DNA of 64,000 nucleotides, from positions 1 to 64,000 of the forward strand of contig NZ_CP083566.1 in NCBI RefSeq assembly GCF_025143985.1. The letters are read 5' to 3'. A program made the translations under genes and the position numbers. Positions 52,853 through 64,000 of this stretch are shown piece by piece. The notes below the pieces were generated by a model, which saw only the letters and a program-made list of their open reading frames with translations, was not told the DNA's origin and ran no database searches. Source of the DNA: Sulfitobacter sp. W027. Its GTDB lineage: Bacteria > Pseudomonadota > Alphaproteobacteria > Rhodobacterales > Rhodobacteraceae. Positions within the stretch are counted from its first letter, which is position 1. Every line of letters begins with the position of its first letter.

Positions 52853-54247
52853 TCACCCGGCCCGTGGCGGTGTATCGCCGTCGCCCAAGTCCCAGAACAC
52901 GCCCGCCATCACGCGCAGCGCATCACGGCAAACGGGTTTCAGCACGTGCTCATCCGGTGCGTGCTGCGAACAGCTGCGGTAGGAATGCGGCACCCAGACT
53001 GTCGGCAGACCCAAAATATCGCTGAAACTGTCGTTTGGCAGCGAGCCTGCAAGGTTCGGCAGGATGTGCGGCGCTTTACCTGCGCTTTTCGTCAGAGAGG
53101 CGGCCACGAACTTCACCCACGGATGATCCGCATCAAGCCGCGTTGCGCGGAAGAAACCGCGGTCGTGCGGCTCAATCCGAACTTCCTCAAACCCGTGTTT
53201 GTCGAGGTGACGGCGCAGCGCGGGCAGGATGTCTTCGGGATCGGTGCCCACCACATAGCGCAGCTGGCAGGTCGCGCGTGCATGGGCCGAGATCGCGTTA
53301 ACGGGCGCTTCAGGCACGCCGCTTTTCATCGCCAGAATGGCAAAGCTGTTCCAGCCATAGGCACGCTCGACCGGGGTCAGGTCTTCCTCGCCCCAGTCGC
53401 TGTCGATGGCGGGGCCATCATCGCTCTCAATCGGCAGGTTTTTAAGTGCGTCGCGGACCGACGGTGTCAGACTGTCAGGACGCCATTCGGCAATTTGGAT
53501 TTGCCCGCGTTTGTCGGTGATCGTCGCAAGCGCCTGCGCCAAAATCATCGCCGGATCGGCCAGCAGACCACCCCAGTTGCCCGAGTGATGTGCGCCCTCG
53601 CGTTTCTCGACGATCAGATCAAAGGACACCCCCCCGCGCGAGCCCATGAACATCGTCGGCACTTCGGGTTGCAGGCGCGGGCCGTCTGAGGCAATCAGCA
53701 CATCCGCCGTCAGCTTGTCGCGGTGTTCGGTGAAGAACTCAGGCAGGCCTGCGCTGCCGGTCTCCTCGCTCATCTCGATCACGATGCGGCAGTTGAAACC
53801 AAGCTTGCCCCGGGTCTTCAGCACCGCTTCCATCGCGGTGATGTTGATCAGATGCTGGCCCTTATTGTCGGCGGTGCCACGGCCGTAGAGCTTCTCGCCC
53901 TCCTCGACCAGTTTGAAGGGATGCAGCCCCTCGCGCCACTGGTCGGTCTGGGCGCGGATCACGTCGCCGTGGCCGTAGGTCAGCACGGTGGGGAGGTCGT
54001 CACCTTCGCGGCGTTCGCCCACCAATAGCGGCCCGCCGCGCGGGTCGGGGTTGTCGTGGAGCGAACAGGCAAAGCCCATGGCCGAGAGGCGCGGCTCCAT
54101 CGTCTCGGTCAGATAGCGCATGAGTTCCGGCGATTGGTCGGGGTTCTGGCTTTCGGTCTCATAAGAGACGAGGTTGGCGAGGTCCGATTGAAAAGTACCC
54201 TCGTCGAAATAGGCGGTGATCGTCTCGATCGCTTGATCGCGGCTCAT
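52853..54247 (-). CDS. M20-family metallopeptidase
   Basis: This 464-residue zinc peptidase or amidase has the M20 metal motifs in order: LTYGHGDVI near residue 89, GRGTADNKG near residue 122, MSEETGSAG near residue 158, SDGPR near residue 190, and HAPDEH near residue 435. The lid domain lies between. Relatives cleave dipeptides such as carnosine or Cys-Gly, or N-acyl amino acids. The start at 54247 is 2 bases after the gamma-glutamyltransferase stop, and the start overlaps no other gene. In an operon with gamma-glutamyltransferase and a peptide ABC transporter it probably completes peptide hydrolysis, for example of the dipeptide left after the gamma-glutamyl bond is cut. Confidence 0.92.
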   Translation of the reverse strand: MSRDQAIETITAYFDEGTFQSDLANLVSYETESQNPDQSPELMRYLTETMEPRLSAMGFACSLHDNPDPRGGPLLVGERREGDDLPTVLTYGHGDVIRAQTDQWREGLHPFKLVEEGEKLYGRGTADNKGQHLINITAMEAVLKTRGKLGFNCRIVIEMSEETGSAGLPEFFTEHRDKLTADVLIASDGPRLQPEVPTMFMGSRGGVSFDLIVEKREGAHHSGNWGGLLADPAMILAQALATITDKRGQIQIAEWRPDSLTPSVRDALKNLPIESDDGPAIDSDWGEEDLTPVERAYGWNSFAILAMKSGVPEAPVNAISAHARATCQLRYVVGTDPEDILPALRRHLDKHGFEEVRIEPHDRGFFRATRLDADHPWVKFVAASLTKSAGKAPHILPNLAGSLPNDSFSDILGLPTVWVPHSYRSCSQHAPDEHVLKPVCRDALRVMAGVFWDLGDGDTPPRAG

Positions 54248-54249
54248 GC

Positions 54250-55839
54250 TCAAATGTCCTTTGTCATATCTTCGGAAACGGCGTCGCCCCAAGGCGACAT
54301 AATCTCGGTGCAGCCGGAATTGCGCGTGCCATCACGCATCACACCTGCGGGGCAGGCAAAGGCGTAAGGAAAGATCGTGCGTTTTGTCTCTGCCACCTCA
54401 TTGTCCTCACGCAGACGGTCCAGCACGTCGCGCGGCAGGCTGTCGTCGGCGATAAGCTGGTTGGCATCTGAGGCATCAATTCGGGGGGCGTGAAAACTGT
54501 CTTCGAGAGACATGTCGAAATCGGTCACGAAAGACGAAAGCTGTGCCACGGCGCCGAGGATCTTGCGCCCGCCGGATGCGCCGAAGGCAAAGAGTTTGTC
54601 ACCCTGTTCGCCGATCACCGGGCAGACGTTCATCAGGCAGCGCTTGTTGGGGCCGAGCGAATTCGGGCGGCCCTGCACCGGGTCGAACCACATGATGCCA
54701 TTGTTCATCAGAAATCCGGTAGAGGGGGAGACGACTCGAGAGCCGAAGATCGACAGCAGTGTTTGGGTCTGCGCGACCATATTACCGTCGCGGTCCACGA
54801 CCGAGAAATGCGTGGTGCAGCCGGGGGCCGCGGGGCTCTCACCAGTGTCGCCCATCGAGCCCAAGCGGCGGGCATAGGCGCCTTTCAGCGCGGCGGCCAT
54901 CGCGGCATAGCTGTCAGGGCCGGGGCCGGGGGCGGAGCCGAGGTCTTCGGTTTCCAGTGCAGCGAAGGTATCGCGGAAGGTCGGCCCAGCGGTCAGCCCC
55001 GGCACGACATGGAAACGTGCGTCGCGGTAGGCGAAATCAAGCGGGGCGTGGAACTCGGCGCGGTAGGCTTGCAGGTCTGCGACCGACAGGCTGCCGCCCT
55101 TGTCCTGAACGTCCTTTGCCATGGCGGCCCCGAGGTCACCGTCATAGAGCGTGCGCGCGCCGTGGCGGGCGATCTGGTCGAGGCTGTCGGCCATGCGTGA
55201 CTGGTCCAAACGTTTCTCGGCCAGCGCGGTCCAACCGCTGATCGTGGGCCATTGACCGTCTTCGAGAAAGAGCGCGGCGGCGTCGGGATCCTTGGCCAAC
55301 TCGCGGGTGCAGGAGGCGATGACGAGCGCGGCGAACCAATCCACGGTCAGCCCGCTGCGGGCGTGGTCGATGGCAGGGGCAAGCAGCTCACCCCATGGCA
55401 TCTTGCCGAAGCGCTCGTGCGCCTGACCGAGCCCGTCGACGACGCCTGGCACGGCAATCGCCGTCGCACCCTGCACATTTCGGTCGCCTTCGACATGCTC
55501 CCACGGGAATAGATCGCCCGCCTTGCCCCGCCCGCTCAGCGGATAGTCCGCCGGATCGAGCGCGCCGGGGCTGCGCATGCCGTGGTTCAGCGCATGGGCT
55601 TGGCCCTCTTCTGCGCGCCAGAGCATCATCGCCCCGCCGCCCGCCGGGCCGCTCATCCACGGCTCCAGCACGCCGATCACGAAGGAGGTGGCGACGGCTG
55701 CGTCTACGGCATCGCCGCCCGCCGCCAGCACCTCGGCTCCGGCAAGAGCCGCCAGACGGTGCTGGGCGGCCACGACGCCGTGCTCGGTTTCAATGACGTG
55801 TTTGCGGGTTTGACTGCTGTGCGACAGGTTCTGCGACAT
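54250..55839 (-). CDS. ggt: Gamma-glutamyltransferase (copy 2)
   Basis: This 529-residue enzyme has the autoprocessing Thr342 in [13 protein letters not shown], followed by [22 protein letters not shown], the usual small-subunit segment (substrate pocket). The large subunit carries [29 protein letters not shown]. The frame is open to 56019, but the ATG at 55839 has GGAG upstream. No signal peptide is evident. It differs in length and many blocks from copy 1 (597 residues), so the two are distant paralogues rather than a recent duplication. It is flanked by the ABC ATPase (4-base gap) and the M20 peptidase. Confidence 0.93.
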   Translation of the reverse strand: MSQNLSHSSQTRKHVIETEHGVVAAQHRLAALAGAEVLAAGGDAVDAAVATSFVIGVLEPWMSGPAGGGAMMLWRAEEGQAHALNHGMRSPGALDPADYPLSGRGKAGDLFPWEHVEGDRNVQGATAIAVPGVVDGLGQAHERFGKMPWGELLAPAIDHARSGLTVDWFAALVIASCTRELAKDPDAAALFLEDGQWPTISGWTALAEKRLDQSRMADSLDQIARHGARTLYDGDLGAAMAKDVQDKGGSLSVADLQAYRAEFHAPLDFAYRDARFHVVPGLTAGPTFRDTFAALETEDLGSAPGPGPDSYAAMAAALKGAYARRLGSMGDTGESPAAPGCTTHFSVVDRDGNMVAQTQTLLSIFGSRVVSPSTGFLMNNGIMWFDPVQGRPNSLGPNKRCLMNVCPVIGEQGDKLFAFGASGGRKILGAVAQLSSFVTDFDMSLEDSFHAPRIDASDANQLIADDSLPRDVLDRLREDNEVAETKRTIFPYAFACPAGVMRDGTRNSGCTEIMSPWGDAVSEDMTKDI

Positions 55840-55843
55840 GGGG

Positions 55844-56835
55844 TTACTCCTGCTCGTACATGGGGGTTTGCGGATCGTGCAGATGGCAGGCGACATGGCC
55901 CTGCGGGATCGCGATATGCCGTGGCGCATCGGTCTTGCACAGTTCTGTCGCACTCGGGCAGCGCGGGTGGAAATGGCAGCCCGGCGGCGGCGCGATGGGA
56001 TTGGGGTAGGCCATGCCAAGCTGGGTGTCCGGCACGCCCAGGCCCGGCTCGGGCGTCAGCACCGATTTCAGCAACGCCTGTGTGTAGGGGTGCCGGGGCG
56101 CGTCAAAGAGGCCTGCGACCGTGTTTTGCTCGACGATCTCGCCCAAATACATCACCGCCACGCGTGTGGCGAGGTGTTCGACAACCGCGAGGTCATGGCT
56201 GATGAAGAGATAGGTGAGGCCGAACTCTTCGCGCAGCTCGCCCAGCAGGTTGAGAATCTGGCTCTGCACCGAGACATCCAGCGCCGAAGTCGGTTCGTCG
56301 CAGATCACCACCTCGGGCCTCATGATGAGCGCCCGGGCGATGGCGACGCGCTGACGCTGGCCGCCGGACATCTGGCTGGGATAGGTGTTCATCACCCGCT
56401 GCGGCAGGCCGACAACGTCGAGGATTTCCTTCACCTTCTGTTTGCGGCTGGCCTCATCGCCGATTCCATGCACCCGCAGCGGCAGGGAGATCACGTCATA
56501 GATGCTCTTGCGCGGGTTGAGCGAGGAGTAGGGGTCTTGGAAGATCGGCTGGATGCGCCGCGCCAGCGCCAACCGGCCCTGTTGCGTGATCTCTTCACCG
56601 TCGATCTTGACGTGACCAGCGGTGGGTTGTTCCAGCCCCAAGAGGATCTTGGCGAGGGTGGATTTACCGCAACCGGATTCACCAACCAGCCCCAGCACTT
56701 CGCCTTTGCCCAGTTGCAGCGATACGTCGTTCACAGCCGTCAGCGGTTTGACCTTGCCGAACATGCCCTGTTTCACCCGGTAGGTCTTGCTGACACCGGA
56801 AAGCTCCAGCACCGGGGGGGTGTTCACGCTGTCCT

Positions 56836-56839
<4 letters not shown>
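55844..56839 (-). CDS. Peptide-type ABC transporter ATP-binding protein (DppF family, system 2)
   Basis: This 331-residue ATPase has Walker [10 protein letters not shown], signature MSGGQRQRVAIARAL, Walker B VVICDEPTSALD and the C-terminal HPRCPSATELC extension. The ATG at 56839 overlaps the upstream ATPase stop (ATGA). It forms the motor with the DppD-type protein. Confidence 0.93.
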
Positions 56840-57834
<995 letters not shown>

Positions 57835-57837
57835 GGG

Positions 57838-58740
57838 TCAGCTCCGGTTTTCGGGGGCGGTGACGTCGCGCAGACCGTCACCCATCAGGTTGATCGCCAG
57901 CACCAGCACAAAGAGCACGGCACCGGGGATCAGCACGAGCCAAGGCTCGAAGAGCATCATGTTCTTGCCTTCGGAGACCATCAGACCCCAGCTTGGTGTC
58001 GGCGGCTGCACCCCGAGGCCGAGGAAGGAGAGTGCTGCTTCGAGCAGGATCGCATGGGCCATCTCCAGCGTCACGACAACGATCAGGTTGTTGGCGATGT
58101 TGGGCATGATCTCGGACAGCAGGATGCGCGGGGTGGAGGCGCCGATGACTTGTGCCGCGGCCACGTATTCGCGCCGCCGCACCTGCATGGTCGAGGCGCG
58201 CATGACCACGGCGAACCGGTCCCACAAGAGCAGCCCCAGCACCACGATCACCACCTGCAATGACCCGCCAAGAATCGCCACCACGGCCAGGGCCACCAGC
58301 ACCACCGGCATCGCCAGACGCACATTAATTAGGAAGGTGACAACCGCGTCGACCTTGCCGCCGAAATAGCCCGCGGCCACGCCCATGGCGGTGCCGATCA
58401 CGCCCGAGATCAGTGCGGCCACCACGCCGATCAGCAGCGAGATGCGCGCGCCGTAGATCAGACGCGACAGGTAATCGCGGCCCAGATGGTCAGTGCCCAA
58501 GGGATGCTCCCAGTCGCCGCCCATGAAGACCGGCGGCTCCATGCGGGTCATCAGGCTTTGCGCATAGGGGTCATGCGGGGCGAGCCAAGGGGCGAGGATT
58601 GCTACGATGGTTAGCAAGATCAGGACGATGGCACCGATCAGGAAACCCTGATGCCCAAAGATGCGCTTGCGCAGCATCTGTGCCGGAGTCGGGCCGGTGA
58701 TTTCGTCCAGAAGACTGTCATGGGTGCTGGCGGTGATCAT
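57838..58740 (-). CDS. Peptide-type ABC transporter permease (DppC family, system 2)
   Basis: This 300-residue permease has the landmarks LGTDHLGRDYLSRLIYGARI near residue 80, the EAA loop REYVAAAQVIGASTPRIL and the C-terminus INLMGDGLRDVTAP. About six helices are visible after a cytoplasmic N-terminus. One base separates it from the DppB-type gene. Confidence 0.93.
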   Translation of the reverse strand: MITASTHDSLLDEITGPTPAQMLRKRIFGHQGFLIGAIVLILLTIVAILAPWLAPHDPYAQSLMTRMEPPVFMGGDWEHPLGTDHLGRDYLSRLIYGARISLLIGVVAALISGVIGTAMGVAAGYFGGKVDAVVTFLINVRLAMPVVLVALAVVAILGGSLQVVIVVLGLLLWDRFAVVMRASTMQVRRREYVAAAQVIGASTPRILLSEIMPNIANNLIVVVTLEMAHAILLEAALSFLGLGVQPPTPSWGLMVSEGKNMMLFEPWLVLIPGAVLFVLVLAINLMGDGLRDVTAPENRS

Positions 58741-58741
58741 G

Positions 58742-59659
58742 TCAGCTGCTCCTCATGCGGGGGTCGAGCCATGCGTTGAGCACGTCGGCCAGAAAGGTGA
58801 AAACGATGTAGAACATCGAGAAGATCAGGATCAGCGCCTGCACCGTGGGCAGGTCGTTGCGGGCGATGCTCTCCCACGCCAGATAGCCCGCGCCGTGCAG
58901 CGCGAAGATCGACTCAACCACGATGGAGCCGCCCAGCATGAAGCCCATCTGCACGGCGGCAAGGCTCACCACCGGGATGATCGCATTGCGCAGCGCGTGG
59001 CGGAACAGCACGCGGGTCTCGTTTGCACCCTTGGCCCGGGCGGTGCGAATGTAGTCAGAGTTCAGCACGTCCAGCATGCCGGCGCGCGTGAGGCGCATGA
59101 TCGCGGGCATCGCGTAGTAGCCCAGCACGATGGTCGGCAGAATGAAATGACGCCAAGTTTCGGTGCCCGAAGGCGGCAGCCAACCCAGTTGGATCGCAAA
59201 GACCACGATCAGGATCAGGCCGAACCAGAAGCTTGGCATCGCTTGCCCGGCGACCGAGATGAACAGCGCCACGCGGTCAATGATCGAATTGGGGCGGATC
59301 GCGGCGACCACGCCAAGCGGCACGGCAGTGAGCAGCGCGAAGGTGATGCCGCAGACGCCGAGGGTCATGGTGACACTGAGACGGTCGGCAATGAGTGAGG
59401 CAACCGGCAGGCGGAAATAGTAACTTTCGCCGAAATCGCCCTGCATGGCCGAGAACAGCCATTCGCCATATTGCACCAGCATCGGACGGTCAAAACCGTA
59501 GAGGCGGCGCAGGGCCTCGACATCTTCGCCACTGGCGGTTTCACCGGCCAGCGCGGCGGCGGGGTCGCCCGACAGGAACAGCAGGCTAAAGCTGATAAAC
59601 GACACGGTGAAGGCCACGAGAATGGCCAGTCCCAATCGTTTGAGAATGAATTGAAGCAC
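58742..59659 (-). CDS. Peptide-type ABC transporter permease (DppB family, system 2)
   Basis: The 305-residue permease begins MLQFILKRLGLAILVAFTVS, with the FLSGDPAAALAG segment and the EAA loop SDYIRTARAKGANETRVL. About six helices are present. It is separated from the binding-protein gene by 114 bases that contain a terminator-like hairpin. Confidence 0.93.
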   Translation of the reverse strand: MLQFILKRLGLAILVAFTVSFISFSLLFLSGDPAAALAGETASGEDVEALRRLYGFDRPMLVQYGEWLFSAMQGDFGESYYFRLPVASLIADRLSVTMTLGVCGITFALLTAVPLGVVAAIRPNSIIDRVALFISVAGQAMPSFWFGLILIVVFAIQLGWLPPSGTETWRHFILPTIVLGYYAMPAIMRLTRAGMLDVLNSDYIRTARAKGANETRVLFRHALRNAIIPVVSLAAVQMGFMLGGSIVVESIFALHGAGYLAWESIARNDLPTVQALILIFSMFYIVFTFLADVLNAWLDPRMRSS

Positions 59660-59726
59660 GGGTGCAACTACCTTGAGGCTGCGCCGCAGACGAATGGCCT
59701 GCCGCGTGGGTCTGGGTGGGGTGCGG

Positions 59727-59765
59727 AAAAAAGCCGGGCAGGGGCACCGAACATGGCGCCCCTGC
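59727..59765 (-). terminator. Attenuating terminator after the system 2 binding-protein gene
   Basis: On the minus strand an 11-bp stem with one mismatch (59765-59755 with 59748-59738) is followed after CCGGC by TTTTTT. It lies between the substrate-binding protein and DppB-type genes and should favour higher binding-protein expression. Confidence 0.65.
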
Positions 59766-59773
59766 GGGTTGGT

Positions 59774-61291
59774 TTACTTCCAGCTGGCCGTGGTGAAGCG
59801 CAGAACTTCGTCGGATGTGGGCGTGTATTCCACCTCATTGGTGGTCACGTAGTTGGTGTTGTAGGAGAACATCGGTGCCCAATAGGCTTCCTCGGTGATG
59901 CGCTCAATCGCCTTGGAGTAGTTCTCTTTGCGCACGGCCTCATCGGTCGAGCTGTCAGCGATGTTGAGGTATTCCAGCGTCTCATCGTCCATCGCATAGT
60001 CAAGAGAGCCGTGCTTGAAGAACTGGCTGACCATCGCAGAGGCGTCGTTGATCGAATAGCTACCCCATGTCTGGAACGACACGGCTGTCTCGCCCTTCAT
60101 GTTCTGCTCGCGCAGGGCGGAATACTGCAACATCTTGAAGTTGGTATCGATGCCCACGGCGTTGAGATAGCTGGTGATCGCCTCGGCATATTCACGGTCG
60201 CGGTAGGCATAAAAGTCGATGGTCAGACCGTCTTCATAGCCCGCCTCGGCCAGCAGTTCCTTGGCTTTCTCGGGGTTGTATTCATACTCGACCGCCGCCT
60301 CTTCGTCGCAGCCGAACTGGCTGGGGAAGCAGGGCGTGTAGACGACCTTGGACTTACCCTTGAGCAGTGCGTCAACCAGTTCCTGACGGTTAATCGCGTA
60401 GTTCACGGCCTTGCGCACGCGGATGTCGGTGAAGGGACTGTCTTCCGAACGGCCCGCCGCATCCAGCGTCAGATAACCGACGCGCATGGTGGATTCGTTG
60501 GAAACTTGGAACTCGTCCCGCTCGGCCAGCTTTTCGGCCTGATCCGCGGGCACTTGCCAGATCATATCGAGCGAGCCGCTGAACAGTTCCGCCATCTGGG
60601 TGTTCACATCCGGGATCGTGCGGATGTCGACGTTCTTGATGCTGGGCTTGCCCTTGGGGCTGTCGTGGTAGCCTTCATAGGCTTCCAGTTTGAAGTGCTG
60701 GCCGGGCACGACTTCGGTCACTTTGTAGGGGCCGGTGCCGACGGGTTTGAGGCCCATGCCTTCGGGGCCGGCTTCTTCGTAGTAGTCGCTGGGGTACATC
60801 GACACGGGGCCGGACAGGAATTCGATGGCCGCCGGGAATTTTTCCTTCAGCATGATGCGGACGGTATAGTCGTCAACCTTCTCAGCTGATTTCATCCAGT
60901 TCACGTTGCGCTGCGTTTTCACGCCATTGGCCTCATCGGCGACGTAATTCACGGTGAACACCACGTCATCGGCGGTGAAGTCGGAGCCGTCGTGGAATTT
61001 TACACCTTCGCGCAGTTTGAATTCGATGGTCGTGTCGTCAATCCATTCCCATTCGGTGGCGAGGTTGCCCATGTATTCGTTGCTGACCGGATCGCGGTAG
61101 ATCAACCCGTCCCAGACCGCGCGCTGCAGCACAACGCCTTCGCGCGATGAGTTGAAGTAGCTGTCGACGTTCTCAAGCTCTTTGGTGAAGGCGACGTTCA
61201 GCGTGTCGTCTGCCTTGTCCGCCCAAGCAGCACCCGTGGCGGCGGCAAGGACAAGCCAGGTGATGGTAGATTTCAGGACCGTGGATTTCAT
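59774..61291 (-). CDS. Peptide-type ABC transporter substrate-binding protein (system 2)
   Basis: This 505-residue family 5 binding protein starts at the ATG at 61291 after GGGGAG. The signal peptide MKSTVLKSTITWLVLAAATG is cleaved after AWA. Landmarks are KLREGVKFHDGSDFTADDVVF near residue 80, VRKAVNYAINRQELVDALLKG and the C-terminal YWAPMFSYNTNY region. It is the first gene of the operon running down to 52853 and is divergent from an IclR regulator. The ligand is unknown; gamma-glutamyl peptides are a reasonable guess from the operon. Confidence 0.93.
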   Translation of the reverse strand: MKSTVLKSTITWLVLAAATGAAWADKADDTLNVAFTKELENVDSYFNSSREGVVLQRAVWDGLIYRDPVSNEYMGNLATEWEWIDDTTIEFKLREGVKFHDGSDFTADDVVFTVNYVADEANGVKTQRNVNWMKSAEKVDDYTVRIMLKEKFPAAIEFLSGPVSMYPSDYYEEAGPEGMGLKPVGTGPYKVTEVVPGQHFKLEAYEGYHDSPKGKPSIKNVDIRTIPDVNTQMAELFSGSLDMIWQVPADQAEKLAERDEFQVSNESTMRVGYLTLDAAGRSEDSPFTDIRVRKAVNYAINRQELVDALLKGKSKVVYTPCFPSQFGCDEEAAVEYEYNPEKAKELLAEAGYEDGLTIDFYAYRDREYAEAITSYLNAVGIDTNFKMLQYSALREQNMKGETAVSFQTWGSYSINDASAMVSQFFKHGSLDYAMDDETLEYLNIADSSTDEAVRKENYSKAIERITEEAYWAPMFSYNTNYVTTNEVEYTPTSDEVLRFTTASWK

Positions 61292-61346
61292 GGTCAACTC
61301 CCCTGTTGGTTTACGAATTCGGTTCCGTATCGTTTTTGACTTGCGG

Positions 61347-61377
61347 AGCGTATCATATAGTAATACTTGATATCGCT
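61347..61377. promoter_or_regulatory. Imperfect inverted repeat between divergent ABC operon and IclR gene
   Basis: AGCG-TATCA (61347-61355) and TGATA-T-CGCT (61368-61377) form a dyad with a one-base bulge in an AT-rich 165-base gap. TTGACT at 61336-61341 on the plus strand could be a -35 element. The dyad is a candidate operator of the IclR protein. Confidence 0.4.
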
Positions 61378-61456
61378 ATACGATTAGTAAACGCAATGAG
61401 CTTGGCATACGTCAAGCCCCGGTTTGAGCAATTGGGCCGGTTTCAGGGGTAGGTGA

Positions 61457-62239
61457 TTGGAAAAGAAGCAAAATACGCTCTATGTGGGATCACTGGCCAA
61501 GGGGCTGCGACTGCTCCGCGCTTTTGATGAATCGCATACGGAATTGTCACTGGTAGAGCTGGCCGCGCGCAGCGGGCTGGACAAAAGTGCCGTGCAACGC
61601 CTTGCGAATACGCTGCATATCGAGGGCATGTTGGAGAAGGATCCAGTCACTCGGCGCTATCGCCCCTCGCATGCGTGGCTCGAACTGGCCTATGCCTATT
61701 ACTGGTCAGATCAACTGGTCGGGCAGGCGATTCCCAAGCTCATCGACCTCAGCCAAGAGATCGGTGAGACGGTGAATCTGGCCGAACTTTCCAAGGACCA
61801 TATCATCTACGTTAGCCGCTTGCCCTGTCAGCGGACCTATTTCGCGGCCACGGTCATCGGACGGCGGCTGCCTGCGCTTTCGACATCGGCGGGGCGGGCG
61901 ATCATCTCGACCTTCTCGCCCGAGGATCGGGAAGAGGCGATTGAGACTTGGCCGCTCAAAGCCTTCACCGCGCGCACCACTCTGGACCGCGCGACGATCC
62001 GCAACAGCATCGATGAGGCGGTGCAGCAGGGCCATGCGATCTCCAGCGATCAGATGATCCTGTCTGAGATTGGCGTGGCATGCCCAATCACCGGCCCCGA
62101 CGGGCGTGCCTTTGCGGCGGTGCAATGCTCGGTCTCGGCCCATACATGGACGCGTGAGCGGATCAGGGCGGAGATCTTGCCGCGGCTGCAAGACACTGCG
62201 AATGCCATCTCGCCCTCGTCACAGGTACACAGACGTTAA
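61457..62239 (+). CDS. IclR-family transcriptional regulator
   Basis: This 260-residue protein starts with TTG at 61457 after GGGGTAGG. The winged helix is GLRLLRAFDESHTELSLVELA ... GLDKSAVQRLANTL (residues ~14-55), and the C-terminal effector domain has LSTSAGRAIIS and VACPITGPDGRAFAAVQCSV. It is divergent from the system 2 ABC operon and likely controls it. A bidirectional terminator separates it from the catalase gene. Confidence 0.92.
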   Translation: MEKKQNTLYVGSLAKGLRLLRAFDESHTELSLVELAARSGLDKSAVQRLANTLHIEGMLEKDPVTRRYRPSHAWLELAYAYYWSDQLVGQAIPKLIDLSQEIGETVNLAELSKDHIIYVSRLPCQRTYFAATVIGRRLPALSTSAGRAIISTFSPEDREEAIETWPLKAFTARTTLDRATIRNSIDEAVQQGHAISSDQMILSEIGVACPITGPDGRAFAAVQCSVSAHTWTRERIRAEILPRLQDTANAISPSSQVHRR

Positions 62240-62264
62240 AAAGCCGGGGCTATGTGGCCCCGGC
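62238..62264. terminator. Bidirectional terminator between IclR and catalase genes
   Basis: An 8-bp perfect stem (GCCGGGGC 62243-62250 and GCCCCGGC 62257-62264) has TTTTT on the minus-strand exit and TTTTC on the plus-strand side, between convergent genes. Confidence 0.8.
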
Positions 62265-62274
62265 CAATGTTTTC

Positions 62275-64000
62275 TTATTCCCAGTTCAGCTTTTCTTCGC
62301 GTTCCCAGAACCGCAGCTTGCGGCAGGACTTCAGAAAATCTCCGGCATTGTCGGCGGTGATCTCCGTGGTGCCCTCGTCCTTCTCAACACCGGCGGCTTT
62401 GAGCAGCGGATCGGCGGCCTTTGTCCACGCGATGAACTTGTTATGCGCGAAAGCGTCCGAGACGAAATCCTGCGAGGGTTTGTTCTTGGCGATCTTGTCG
62501 GCTTTCTCATCGCCAAAGACCAGTGCCACGGCATCAAACACAACCGACGGCCCACCGTCGATCTTTTCATCCCCCGCGCGGGTGCTGCCGTCCGACAGGG
62601 TGACCCCTTGGATATGAGGCGTCACGATGGCCACCATCGCGCCCTCATCGGCACAGGCTTTCTCCAGCGCTTCGACCACAGAAGCATCGGCACCATCAGT
62701 CAGATACAGACCCAATTTGCGCCCCGCAAATGTGTTTGGCGGGTTCTTCAGAATGCTCAGCGCATCAGAGGCAGGCAGATCGGTAATCGGCTTGCGCGCC
62801 GGGATCGCAGGTTCGGGCATCTCGGTTACGCCAAGGCCTTCGGCCACTTGTTTGGCCAGGTCGTCATGCACATTCAATAAATGCGACAGCATGCGAAGAC
62901 GAATGCGCTCCTCCTGACATTTGGACAGCTCGAACGTATAGGCCGCCGCGATATGCTGCTGTTCGATCTCGGTCTGGCTGATGTAGAACTGCCGGGCTTG
63001 GCTGTAGTGGTCGGCGAATGTCTCAGAGCGCACGCGCTGCTTGGTGCCGCTGACCTCTTCGGGGTAGCTTTTGAACCCAATCTCGGGGTTTTCACGCGGG
63101 CCGCCATCGTCGCTCCAACTGTTCGGCTCATAGTTCACCCGGCCCTTGGGATTGTGCATCGCCATATGGCCGTCTTGCTGAAAATGGTGGAACGGGCATT
63201 TCGGCGCGTTGATCGGAATATGGGTGAAGTTCGGCCCGCCGAGGCGTTTGATCTGCGTGTCGAGATACGAGAAGTTCCGCCCCTGCAGCAGCGGGTCGTT
63301 GGTGTGGTCGATCCCACGCACGATGTTCTGGGTGCAAAAGGCGACCTGCTCGGTCTCGGCAAAGAAGTTGTCCACGTTTGCATCCAGCGTCAGCGTGCCG
63401 ATGATGCGTACCGGCACCTGTTCCTCGGGGATCAGCTTGGTCGCGTCGAGGATGTCGAACTCAAAGTTATCGGCGAATTCATCGTCAAAGACCTGAATGC
63501 CCAGATCCCACTGCGGGAAATCGCCCGCGTCGATCGCATCCCACATGTCGCGGCGGTGGAAATCCGGGTCCGCGCCGTTGATCTTGAGCGCTTCGTTCCA
63601 GACCACCGATTGAACGCCCTGCTTTGGCTTCCAATGGAACTTAACGTAATGGGACTTTCCTTCAGCATTGACTAGCCGGAAGGTATGCACGCCAAAGCCT
63701 TCCATGAAACGGAAGGAACGCGGGATGGCCCGGTCGGACATTTGCCAAACCGTCATATGCATTGCCTCGGGTGAGAGCGAAATGAAATCCCAAAAGTTGT
63801 CATGCGCCGATTGCGCCTGTGGGAAGCCCCGGTCGGGGGCGGCTTTGACGGAGTGGACGAGATCGGGGAATTTGATTGCGTCCTGGATGAAGAACACAGG
63901 GATGTTGTTACCAACCAAATCCCAGTTGCCCTCTTTGGTGTAGAATTTGGTCGCAAAGCCACGCACGTCACGGGCCAGATCGAAGGACCCTTTGTTGCCC
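62275..64000 (-). CDS. katE: Large-subunit catalase with C-terminal class I glutamine amidotransferase-like domain (5' truncated)
   Basis: The gene runs off the right edge; 575 C-terminal residues are visible. They begin within the conserved region [15 protein letters not shown], followed by [21 protein letters not shown] split over the haem pocket, and the haem-ligand Tyr in [15 protein letters not shown]. After residue ~430 of the visible part a flavodoxin/GATase1-like domain follows ([16 protein letters not shown]), which is diagnostic of large HPII-type catalases. It removes hydrogen peroxide. The active-site His lies upstream of the window. Confidence 0.93.
   Translation of the reverse strand, partial: GNKGSFDLARDVRGFATKFYTKEGNWDLVGNNIPVFFIQDAIKFPDLVHSVKAAPDRGFPQAQSAHDNFWDFISLSPEAMHMTVWQMSDRAIPRSFRFMEGFGVHTFRLVNAEGKSHYVKFHWKPKQGVQSVVWNEALKINGADPDFHRRDMWDAIDAGDFPQWDLGIQVFDDEFADNFEFDILDATKLIPEEQVPVRIIGTLTLDANVDNFFAETEQVAFCTQNIVRGIDHTNDPLLQGRNFSYLDTQIKRLGGPNFTHIPINAPKCPFHHFQQDGHMAMHNPKGRVNYEPNSWSDDGGPRENPEIGFKSYPEEVSGTKQRVRSETFADHYSQARQFYISQTEIEQQHIAAAYTFELSKCQEERIRLRMLSHLLNVHDDLAKQVAEGLGVTEMPEPAIPARKPITDLPASDALSILKNPPNTFAGRKLGLYLTDGADASVVEALEKACADEGAMVAIVTPHIQGVTLSDGSTRAGDEKIDGGPSVVFDAVALVFGDEKADKIAKNKPSQDFVSDAFAHNKFIAWTKAADPLLKAAGVEKDEGTTEITADNAGDFLKSCRKLRFWEREEKLNWE

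Overview
The window looks like chromosomal or large-plasmid DNA of a marine Roseobacter-group alphaproteobacterium (Rhodobacteraceae). This is inferred from the high GC content, the dense operons with 4-bp ATGA/GTGA overlaps, the many ABC and TRAP uptake systems, and a glpR-glpD-glpSTPQUV glycerol locus of the rhizobial/roseobacter type. No rRNA, tRNA, CRISPR array, insertion sequence or phage gene was seen. The content is almost entirely catabolic, transport and stress functions.

Layout. Bases 1-7747 (+) are a tightly coupled aromatic-catabolism operon: class IA reductase (partial), Rieske oxygenase alpha and beta, acyl-CoA ligase, a thiolase-fold protein lacking the catalytic Cys, a DUF35 protein fused to a degenerate SDR, an isatin hydrolase-type cyclase and an SDR. 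Next come a divergent hydroxyacid dehydrogenase/aldehyde dehydrogenase pair and a TRAP transporter (to 13190). A PhnDCEE-type uptake operon ending in a HAD phosphatase follows (13305-17621), with a PHO-box-like site upstream. Bases 17820-27528 (-) form a peptide-type ABC operon with gamma-glutamyltransferase, DUF1028 protein, TauE-type exporter and GntR regulator. Bases 27834-34776 (+) hold a GntR regulator, a DHDPS-family lyase, a second isatin hydrolase-type cyclase, a MarR regulator and an indolepyruvate:ferredoxin oxidoreductase-type enzyme pair. A LysE exporter, trehalose metabolism (GH15, OtsB, OtsA), topoisomerase IB and an ExoD protein follow. Bases 41522-52818 carry the complete glycerol regulon. 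Bases 52853-62239 hold a second peptide ABC/gamma-glutamyltransferase operon with an M20 peptidase and an IclR regulator. A large catalase runs off the right edge.

How the genes may work together. The most interesting reading is that the first operon and the 29.8-34.8 kb cluster form one CoA-dependent route for indole-3-acetate. Ring oxygenation would give 3-hydroxy-2-oxindole-3-acetate, then CoA activation and retro-aldol cleavage by the Cys-less thiolase/DUF35 pair would give isatin and acetyl-CoA. Isatin hydrolysis to isatinate and ferredoxin-linked oxidative decarboxylation to anthraniloyl-CoA would follow. Each step is chemically matched to a protein family present here, but the substrate is inferred. 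The two gamma-glutamyltransferase/ABC systems suggest scavenging of gamma-glutamyl peptides such as glutathione, and the first carries a possible sulfite exporter.
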